DNA of 37,899 bases. Origin: Bacillota bacterium. Its GTDB lineage: Bacteria; Bacillota; Clostridia; DSM-8532. Shown piece after piece: positions 14,536 to 22,300 of this stretch. The position numbers were made by a program, and so were the translations under genes. Location: assembly GCA_023440865.1 (NCBI GenBank), contig JAEXRM010000043.1:1-37899 (forward strand). Reading direction: 5' to 3'. Position 1 is the first letter of the stretch; each line of letters opens with the position of its first letter. The notes beneath the pieces were generated by a model that saw only the letters and a program-made list of their open reading frames with translations, made no database searches and was not told the origin of the DNA.

Positions 14536-16143
14536 TCAGCGCAGGTTCTCCACCGCGGCCCGCTCAATCGGCAGCCCCTTGCGGTAGCGTTCCATGAAAG
14601 CGTTGAAGCCCGCGACATCGGCCGGGTTCGGCTGCACGGTCTCCCGTTTCGCACCGGCAAAGACACGCCGGTTGAGGAACGCGTCGAGGGTCTCGCCGGC
14701 GTCTTTTGTGGCCATGAACGATGCCAGCAGGGCGATGCCCCAGGCGCCGCCTTCGCCGGCGGTTTCCATGACGGCGATCGGCGTGTGGGTGGCGGCCGCC
14801 ATGACCGGCATGCCGACCTGGCGCGACTTGAAGAAGCCGCCGTGGCCCATGATCGCGTCGACCTGCACGTTTTCCTTGTCGAACAGGATGTCCAGGCCCG
14901 TGCGCAGCGCGCCGAGCGCGGTGAACAGGTGGGTGCGCATGACGTTGGCCAGGGTGAACCGGCTGTCGGAGGAACGGACGAACAGCGGCCGGCCCTCCTC
15001 GAAGTGCGTCATGTGCTCGCCGGACAGGTAGCCGTACGCCAGCAGGCCGCCGCAGTCGGCATCGCCCGTCAGCGCCAGCTCGAGCAGCGTGTCGTACAGC
15101 TGCGGCTTCGTGAAACTCGCGCCCATCGCCTTCGCCGCATCGCCGAACAGGCCGATCCACGCGTCGAGGTCGGAGCTGCAGTTGTTGGAATGCGCCATGG
15201 CGACCATCGCGCCGGCGGGCGTCATGACCAGGTCGATCTCCGGATATGCCTTCGAAAGTGCCTTCTCCAGCACGATCATCGCGAAGACGGAGGTGCCGGC
15301 GGACACATTGCCGGTGCGCTCGGCGATGCTGTTCGTCGCCACCATGCCGGTGCCGGCGTCGCCTTCGGGCGGGCAAAGCGGGATGCCGGCCTTGAGGGTG
15401 CCGGTGGGATCGAGCAGCGCCGCACCTTCGGCGGTCAGCGCGCCGGCCGGTTCACCGGCCAGCAGCACGTCGGGCAGGATGCCGCCCAGCTTCCAGGCAT
15501 ATCCCTTGTCGGCGACGAGCGCATCGAACTGCGCGAGCATGCGGGCGTCATACCGCTTCGTCGCCAGGTCGACCGGAAACACGCCCGAGGCCTCGCCGAT
15601 GCCGAGCACCTTGCGGCCTGTCAGCTGCCAGTGCACATACCCGGCCAGCGTGGTGAGGTGGTCGATGGCGCCAACGTGGGCCTCCCCGTTGAGGATGGCC
15701 TGGTACAGGTGCGCGATGTTCCAGCGCTGCGGAATGGGGTAGTCGAACAGTGCGGTGAGCGCCTCGGACGCCTTGCCCTGCAGGTTGTTGCGCCAGGTGC
15801 GGAATGGCACCAGCTGGTTGCCGGCCTTGTCGAAGACCATGTAGCCGTGCATCATCGCGGAAAAACCGATGGCGCCCGTCGTCGACAGGGCGACGCCATA
15901 CTCGCTCCTCACCTGCTCCGCCAGCTTGCGATAGCTGTCCTGGATGCCCGCCCAGACGGCCTCGAGGCTGTAGGTCCAGATGCCGTCGACCAGGCTGTTC
16001 TCCCAATCGTGCGCGCCGGATGCGATCGGGAACCGGTCCTCCCCGATGAGCACCGCCTTGATGCGGGTGGAACCGAGTTCGATGCCGATGGCCGTTTTTC
16101 CGCTTTCGATGGCCGCCCTGATGGCCTGCATGTCTTTTCCCAT
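14536..16143 (-). CDS. FGGY-family carbohydrate kinase
   Basis: 535 residues. ATG at 16143 (MGKDMQ) is 8 bases from AGGAG; the in-frame ATG at 16149 is too close and the open frame above has no site. ASKHA fold: phosphate-1 loop 'TAIGIELGSTRIKAVLIG', 'LSTTGAIGFSAMMHGYMVFD', 'FRTWRNN', then 'PIPQRWNIAHLYQAILN' and 'GYVHWQLTGRKVLGIGEASG', and a C-terminal ATP-binding 'GGFFKSRQVGMPVMAAAT' loop. These match the subgroup of FGGY kinases near ribulokinase/xylulokinase. It phosphorylates a sugar in the cytoplasm, probably a pentulose, but the exact sugar cannot be set from sequence. It is divergent from the Fe-S reductase gene. A weak minus-strand -10 TATAGG lies at 16334-16329. Confidence 0.88.
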   Translation of the reverse strand: MGKDMQAIRAAIESGKTAIGIELGSTRIKAVLIGEDRFPIASGAHDWENSLVDGIWTYSLEAVWAGIQDSYRKLAEQVRSEYGVALSTTGAIGFSAMMHGYMVFDKAGNQLVPFRTWRNNLQGKASEALTALFDYPIPQRWNIAHLYQAILNGEAHVGAIDHLTTLAGYVHWQLTGRKVLGIGEASGVFPVDLATKRYDARMLAQFDALVADKGYAWKLGGILPDVLLAGEPAGALTAEGAALLDPTGTLKAGIPLCPPEGDAGTGMVATNSIAERTGNVSAGTSVFAMIVLEKALSKAYPEIDLVMTPAGAMVAMAHSNNCSSDLDAWIGLFGDAAKAMGASFTKPQLYDTLLELALTGDADCGGLLAYGYLSGEHMTHFEEGRPLFVRSSDSRFTLANVMRTHLFTALGALRTGLDILFDKENVQVDAIMGHGGFFKSRQVGMPVMAAATHTPIAVMETAGEGGAWGIALLASFMATKDAGETLDAFLNRRVFAGAKRETVQPNPADVAGFNAFMERYRKGLPIERAAVENLR

Positions 16144-16212
16144 ATCCATGTCTCCTGTCTTGCGTTTCATTCCTGTCTGCACATCCGTACAAGTTGCGGC
16201 AAACGCCTGCCT

Positions 16213-16292
16213 CATGCGATCACGTCCACTGCCTGCGACAAGCATCCGCACCCTGCGGCCAGCTTCCGCCTCCCGCGACAAGCGTCCGCTTC
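16213..16292. repeat. Degenerate 20-bp tandem repeat upstream of the kinase
   Basis: Four 20-bp units start at 16213, 16233, 16253 and 16273, with the pattern CTGCGACAAGCATCCGCACC and variants; a weaker unit may precede them. The gene-free stretch 16144-16496 otherwise holds the reductase promoter and a possible weak promoter for the kinase. Confidence 0.6.
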
Positions 16293-16372
16293 CGTCCGCC
16301 GCATGTGCGGCCGCACCGCCGCGCACTGCCTATACTTTACATGATGGCGCGCAAAAAGAAAACTCCCCCGGG

Positions 16373-16401
16373 TTGACAGGCCGCATCCGGGTAAGTATGA
16401 T
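16373..16401 (+). promoter_or_regulatory. Near-consensus promoter for the Fe-S aldo/keto reductase
   Basis: -35 TTGACA (16373-16378), 17-bp spacer, -10 TATGAT (16396-16401). The start near 16408 gives a leader of about 90 bases. Confidence 0.8.
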
Positions 16402-16496
16402 CCGAACGGAACCAGGGCAGGCATTCGGCCACAGGTCGCACGGAACGGCCGCATGGCGCGGTCCAGCCGGATAGCCCACGCACAACGGGAGGAATC

Positions 16497-17609
16497 ATGG
16501 AAAAACGCAGATTCGGCAACACCGGCCTTTCCACATCCATCCTCGGCTTCGGCGGCTTCCATCTGCTCGAAATCCCGCTCTCGGAAGCGACATCGCTGCT
16601 CAACCGTTATCTCGACGCGGGCGGCAACTACATCGAAACCGCCGCGAGCTACGGCGACGGGGAATCCGAGCGCAAGATCGGCCGTGCGGTCGGTCATCGC
16701 CGCGGGGAGTTCATCCTCGTCACAAAGACGGGTGAGCGCTCGAAGGCGGGGTGCCTGGCCTCGCTTGACCGAAGCCTCGAGAACCTGCGGACCGACCATG
16801 TGGACATGCTGCTGATGCATGCGGTCGGCTCCATGGCGGAGCTCGACGCCATCCTCGCGCCGGACGGCGCGGTGGCGGGTGCAGAGCAGGCCATCCGGGA
16901 GGGCAAGGCCCGGTTTGTGGGCATCTCGATGCACGGGCACCCCGGCGTGCTCATCGAGGCGCTGCGCCGGTACCCGTTCCAGGCTGTCATGGCGACCATC
17001 AACCACTACGACCGGTTCAACTTCCCGGACATCGAGCGCACGCTGCTGCCGCTGGCCCGCGAGAAGGACGCAGCCGTCATCCTGATGAAACCCATCGCGG
17101 ACGGCCTGCTGTACCGGTCGGCGGCGGCCGGCTTCCGATATGCGTTCAGCCAGCCGGCATCGGTCGTCGTGGCCGGCATCAACACCCACACGATGCTGGA
17201 AGCCGACCTGGGCTTCGCCGATTCCTTCGAACCGATGACGGAGGCGGACAAGGAGCGCCTGTACCGCGAGTCGCCCGAGCTGGGGAATTATGTGTGCCGG
17301 CAATGCGGCCTGTGCCTTCCCTGCCCCGAGGGCATCGACCTGCCGCGCGTCTTCGAGCTCGAGGGCTGGTACGACCGCCAGATGGCGGACGGCAAAGTCG
17401 TCGACACGGCGGAATACGCGCTGCGCGAGCGGTTGCGCTTCTGGTTCGGCAACCGCGACCTGGCGCGCGCGACCTACGACGCGCTGGATATCAAGGCGGA
17501 CCGCTGCACGCAGTGCGGCGCCTGCACGCCCAGGTGCCCGTATGGCATCGACATCGTGCGCAAGCTGGGCATCGCCGACTACAAGCTCGCGGGACGCGCC
17601 ATCTACTGA
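16497..17609 (+). CDS. Aldo/keto reductase with C-terminal 4Fe-4S ferredoxin domain
   Basis: 370 residues, ATG 16497 after GGGAGGAATC. N-terminal AKR (beta/alpha)8 barrel to ~265: catalytic Tyr52 in 'ASYGDGESE', Lys77 in 'LVTKTGE', His108 in 'LLMHAV'. The tetrad Asp is Glu47 (NYIETA). The C-terminal part has two 4Fe-4S motifs: C-x2-C-x2-C-x2-C-P (CRQCGLCLPCPEGI) near 263 and C-x2-C-x2-C-x3-C-P (CTQCGACTPRCPYGI) near 343. Such fused proteins are common in anaerobes and are thought to couple carbonyl or alcohol redox chemistry to ferredoxin-type electron flow; the substrate is unknown. It sits between a sugar kinase and an FAD oxidoreductase, consistent with sugar or sugar-alcohol metabolism. 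Confidence 0.9.
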   Translation: MEKRRFGNTGLSTSILGFGGFHLLEIPLSEATSLLNRYLDAGGNYIETAASYGDGESERKIGRAVGHRRGEFILVTKTGERSKAGCLASLDRSLENLRTDHVDMLLMHAVGSMAELDAILAPDGAVAGAEQAIREGKARFVGISMHGHPGVLIEALRRYPFQAVMATINHYDRFNFPDIERTLLPLAREKDAAVILMKPIADGLLYRSAAAGFRYAFSQPASVVVAGINTHTMLEADLGFADSFEPMTEADKERLYRESPELGNYVCRQCGLCLPCPEGIDLPRVFELEGWYDRQMADGKVVDTAEYALRERLRFWFGNRDLARATYDALDIKADRCTQCGACTPRCPYGIDIVRKLGIADYKLAGRAIY

Positions 17610-17630
17610 ACGCCCGCAACGCCCGCAACG

Positions 17631-17718
17631 CCCGCAGGACAACCGCTGTCGAACGCAGGTCAGAATCTCGCCCCGCAGGACAACCGCTGTCGAACGCAGG
17701 TCAGAATCTCGCCCCGCA
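17631..17718. repeat. Exact 41-bp tandem duplication at the FAD oxidoreductase stop
   Basis: Copies lie at 17631-17671 and 17672-17712, apparently identical, followed by six bases of a third. The inner copy contains the last codons and the TGA stop (complement of 17701-17703) of the oxidoreductase; the outer copy is a downstream duplicate of the same gene end. A short GCCCGCAAC repeat (17611-17631) precedes it. Near-identity implies a recent event. Confidence 0.95.
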
Positions 17719-19089
17719 CGCCATCATCCGCGCGCGCACCTCGGCGCCGTCGATGCGGGCCGGGGGGATGCCGCGCGCCAGCGAAAGCGCCGCGCCGATG
17801 CCGGCCGCCTCGCCCAATGCCCGCACGGTCGGCTGCACCCGCAGGGAGGCCTGCGCCGCAAACGAGGCGCCGACGCACCGGCCCGCGACCAGCAGGTTGT
17901 CCACGTCCGCCACGACCAGGCATCCGAAGGGAATCTCGTACCACGGCAGCGGATCGGCCTCACGCCCGCCGAGCTCGCGATTTTCCAGATGCGCGCCGTG
18001 CACGTCGACGGGATAGTTCGACCGGGCCACATGATCGGGGAACTTGCGGCGCAGCAGCACATCCTCATCGGATAGCCGGTACCGGCAGGTGACGCGCCGC
18101 GACTCCCGGACGCCGACCATGGGGGCGACACCGGCGACATACGACCGTTCGAAGCCCGGGAAGGTTTCCCGGTAGAACCGCACCTGCCGCAGGATGGCCT
18201 TGCGTGCGGTGATCTGCGCCTGTGTCAGGTCCTTGGGGTCCACGCCGTTGACACCCTCGAAGATCTCCGGGCAGTTGAACGCCAGCATGTCCGGTTTTCC
18301 GGGGATGCCGAAGACCTGCCAGTACAGGCCGTCCTCCCATGTCAGCCGGCCTTCGTCATATGCCTTGCGGAACACGGGCACCAGCGGCCAGGCCGTGTTC
18401 CAGACCGATGCCGCATGCAGCAGGGGCAGCTCGCAGGCAAAGCCGGGATCGATCGTCGCGAGCCATGCCGCGAACCGGGCCAGGTCGATGCCCGCCATCT
18501 CGTAGCGGACGGAGATCGGCTGGTTCCTGCCGGTTTCCGGATGTCCGCTCTCGTACCCCGCCCCGGCGCGCACGCAGACATCCCCGTCACCTGTGCAGTC
18601 GATCACCCGACCGGCCTCGATGACACCGCGGCCGGCCTTGTTCTCCACAATGACGCCGACGATCGCGCCGTCACGGACGACCGCATCCACGACCGCCGTA
18701 TGGTACAGAAGCCGGACACCCGCCTCCAGCGCCACTTCCTCGAGCACGAACTTGAGCATTTCCGGATCGAACCAGACCGTCCCCCCCGAGGAAGCACCGC
18801 TGCCCAGCGCCCGCATGCGGCGGTCGATCTCGGCGCCTATGCCCGAAAAGTCGGGTGCATCCGCCATCTGCAGGCTCATCATCGGCGTCACCTGCGCCAT
18901 CGTCGCGCTGCCGCCGAGCGCGCCGAAGGACTCCACCAGCAAAACATCCGCGCCTTCCCGCGCCGCGGCGACCGCGGCCAGCACACCGGCCGTTCCGCCT
19001 CCGGCCACCAGCACCCCGGCACCGTCGAACACGGGCAGGACGCCCGCCGGTTCACGATATCCCTGCTGCAGCGGTTCCAACTCCTTCAT
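17701..19089 (-). CDS. FAD-dependent oxidoreductase (FAD_oxidored type)
   Basis: 462 residues. ATG at 19089 (MKELEP) follows GGAGGGACGGCTT; the frame extends 77 codons upstream without a site and in unlike composition. N-terminal dinucleotide-binding motif 'GVLVAGGGTAGVLAAVAAAR' (25-44), then Glu in 'LLVESFGALGGSATMAQVTPMMSL', and the distal FAD motif 'VIDCTGDGDVCVRAGAGYESG'. A C-terminal segment 'NLLVAGRCVGASFAAQASLRVQPTVRALGEAAGIGAALSLARG' completes the FAD site. This is the FAD-dependent family often found beside carbohydrate genes in Clostridia and Bacteroidota. Substrate unknown. Transcribed toward the Fe-S reductase. Confidence 0.88.
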   Translation of the reverse strand: MKELEPLQQGYREPAGVLPVFDGAGVLVAGGGTAGVLAAVAAAREGADVLLVESFGALGGSATMAQVTPMMSLQMADAPDFSGIGAEIDRRMRALGSGASSGGTVWFDPEMLKFVLEEVALEAGVRLLYHTAVVDAVVRDGAIVGVIVENKAGRGVIEAGRVIDCTGDGDVCVRAGAGYESGHPETGRNQPISVRYEMAGIDLARFAAWLATIDPGFACELPLLHAASVWNTAWPLVPVFRKAYDEGRLTWEDGLYWQVFGIPGKPDMLAFNCPEIFEGVNGVDPKDLTQAQITARKAILRQVRFYRETFPGFERSYVAGVAPMVGVRESRRVTCRYRLSDEDVLLRRKFPDHVARSNYPVDVHGAHLENRELGGREADPLPWYEIPFGCLVVADVDNLLVAGRCVGASFAAQASLRVQPTVRALGEAAGIGAALSLARGIPPARIDGAEVRARMMACGARF

Positions 19090-19331
19090 AAGCCGTCCCT
19101 CCACGGTTCCCGCCCGACGCCGGCATGACTTGCGGCATGATCCGCACCGCCGCCGTTTCGGTACCACCGTCATTCTACCACCCGGCAGGCCCCGCCCCGC
19201 CTCGCCGATCCGCCGGTTTTGTCCTGAATTGTATCGGTTGCCGAAAAACAATAAACCGATCCGGCCGCCGCTTCGTCCTATGGGCATGAGTCGTGTGCGG
19301 CACCGTTGCCGCCACCCCAAGGAGGTTCAAC
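19090..19331. other. Divergent regulatory region
   Basis: It lies between the FAD oxidoreductase (-) and the alpha-2-macroglobulin (+). A minus-strand -10 TACAAT is at 19233-19228 with a weak TTTATT -35. On the plus strand TTGTAT and TAAACC are spaced by 17 but poor. An inverted repeat ATCGGTT / AACCGAT with 15 bases between overlaps these and could be an operator. Confidence 0.4.
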
Positions 19332-22300
19332 ATGAAACGCCTGTTAGCCGTTGTTCTGGTCATGGCTCTGGCCATACCGGCCTTTTGGATTGGCAACCCC
19401 TTCTCTCCGACGCTGAAGGCCAGCGCCGACACCTACCGGAAAGGATACGCCATGCAAGCGGACCAGTCGGACCGCACGGGCGTTGCTCCCGGTTCGGCTT
19501 TTTTGCTGACCCTGCCCGAAGCGGAGCGCTCCGCTTTTGAGGGAACCGGGAACACCGGGGAGAAGGCGGCCCGGCTGCTCGAGGCGATCTCCGGCCGGCT
19601 GCGCCTGCGCGCCGGACGTGCCGGATCGGCCGCACCCGCCGGCACGTCCGCTGTGGCCGCATCCGGTGACGCTGCCGAATCGGCATCCCCTTCCGCCGCA
19701 TCCGCCACCACCACTGGCGGCGCCGGCCTGTCCCGTGACGGCATCGGTTTCACCATCGAGCCCACGGACGGCAATGTCCTGCGCATCCGGCCGCTGCTGC
19801 CGCTTTCCGCCAACACGCTGTACTTCTTCGACCTCACCGCCTCGGATGGCGAGGTGGTCACCTTCGCCTTCCAGACACGTCGCGACTGGGGCATTGTCGG
19901 CACGCTGCCGGCGGACCAAAGCTCCGGCGTGCCGGTCGACACGGGCATCGAGGTGTACTTCACCCATCCGGGCGTCACGCTCGACAGCCGCTTCTTCGAG
20001 ATCTCCCCCAAGGTGGACGGCCGTTTCGAGACGCATGGCAACGCGGTCGCGTTTGTTCCCCGCACGCCCCTCGCCGCCGGCACCCTCTACAAGGTGACCG
20101 TCAAGGCCGGGCTTCCGCTCCCCGGAACGGAGGACAAGCTTACCGCCGACCTCGTGTTCTCATTCGAGACGAACCCCGACGAATCCGCCTCCGCGAATCC
20201 GGACGGCGGCTACCTGAACATCAGCAGCGCATGGCTCGAGTCGCGCACGGATGAGAAGACCGTGATTCCCTTCGACATCAGCCTGCCCGCCTCCCTGCTG
20301 CAGGACAACAAGGCCGACCTGGGCGTGGACGTCTACCGTTTCGCGGACGATGCCGCCTTCCTCGCGGCACTCGACACGCGCGACACGGTGCCCTCCTGGG
20401 CCTGGTGGTCCTGGTCGCAGAACCGCATCGACACCAGGGGACTTGCCAAGACGCTTTCCTTCACGAAGACCCTCGACTTCTCGACGGACTTCCTTCGCTA
20501 TGCCGACCTGCCGGACGTGCTGCCGGCCGGCTTCTACCTCATCGAGCTGTCGGCGGGCGCCAAGGACAAGCCGCTCAAGGCGCAGGCCCTGCTGCAGGTG
20601 ACCGACACGACGGCCTGGTTCATCGAGGACGAGGACACCCTGCTGTTCTGGGTCAACAACGCCAGGACGGGCCGCGCGGAGGCAGGTGCGACCGTCTCGA
20701 GCCACCTGACGGGCCTTGCGGCAAAAACCGACACCAACGGCCTGGCCGTCATCGACAAGACCGGCTCCACCGCACCGAAGGGCGACCGGACGGAGTATTT
20801 CCGCATCACGGGCGCCGATGGCTCCGTCACGATCTTCGACAGCGGGTATCCTTCCGTCTCCACAACCGGTACCGGCAGCAGCGCCAAGACGCGTTACGGC
20901 TATGGTTCGTCCGGCGAAGGCGACTACTGGCGTTATGCCGGCATGGACCGCACCCTTTACAAGCCCTCCGACACGGTCCGGTTCTGGGGCTTCGCCCGCA
21001 GCCGCCTGACCGGCGTCTCCCCGTCCGAGGTGACCGTCGAGATCGCGCAGGGCGGCTGGATGATGCCCTGGGCGGACAGCCGGTTCTCGTGCTGGCTGCC
21101 CATGCTGCAGCAGCCGCTGCTCGCGGCGACGCTGCCCGCCGCCAACGGTTTCTGGGACGGCAGCCTCGACCTGCCCGCGCTGGATCCCGGCTACTACACG
21201 CTCTCCGTCAAGGCGGGCGACGTGGTGGTGGCCACCTCCAGCTTCTCGGTCGAGGACTACAAGAAACCCGCCTGGGAAATCTCCGTCTCCGCCGACAAGA
21301 ATGCGCTGTTCCCCGGCGACACCGCGGTCTTCACGGTGAAGGCCGCCTTCTTCGACGGCACGCCGGTCGCGAACCAGACCATCCGCTATACGCTGAACCT
21401 GCCCAACGACAGCATCACGGGCGAGGGAAAAACGAACATGAAGGGCGAGCTTGCGGTGCCGTTCACCGCCAAGTACCTCGACGGCTACCAGGGCGAGCTC
21501 TGGGCCTCCTTCTACGCGACGGCCGATCTGCCCGAGACAGGCGAGGTGAGCGCCAGCGCCGCCGTCCGCCCGTTCATGAACCGCATCGGTGCCGATGTGA
21601 CCGGCGAGATGGTGGGTGCCGACGGCAAGCCCGTCACCGATGGTCCGATCGACAAGACGAAGCCCGGCACCGGGCGCGTGACGGTCAACGCATACAACAT
21701 CGACCTGACCACCCTCAACGACGCCGAAACCGACAATGACGACTATCATGGCACGCCGGTCGCCGGGCAGGTCTTCGAGGCCGTCACGACCGTCACCACA
21801 TGGGAACGCGTCGAGATGGGCGAAACCTACGACTTCGTCAACAAGGTCGTCGTGCCGCGGTACGAATACCGCGAACGGAAGGAGACCGCAGCCACCGGCA
21901 CCATCACGACCGGTCCGGACGGCAAGGGCACCTTCGAGTTCCCGATTCCCGCCGGCTCCGAGGGCCAGTACACCACCGAGCTGCGGACCGTCGACCGCGA
22001 GAACCGCCCGATGACCTTCAGCACCTGGCATTCAAGCTACTACGGGTATCCGGACAGGGGCACCTGGTACAACCTGTCCACCGACAAGAGCGCCTACCGC
22101 GACGGCGAACCCGTGAAGGCCGAACTGGAGCGCAGCGACAAGGCGGCGCTTTCCGGACGCACGCTGTTCGTCGCCTCCTGGAAGGGCATCCAGTCCTGGA
22201 CCGTAACCAACGGCACCCGGTATGAAACGGTGTTCGAGGACACCATGGCGCCGAACCTCTCGCTCGACGGCGTCCTGTTCGACGGCAAGGCCTACCATGC

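Noticed and set aside
14524..16344. A 606-codon plus-strand frame over the FGGY kinase.
   Set aside because: It is a shadow of the kinase, whose motifs are unambiguous; no ribosome binding site.
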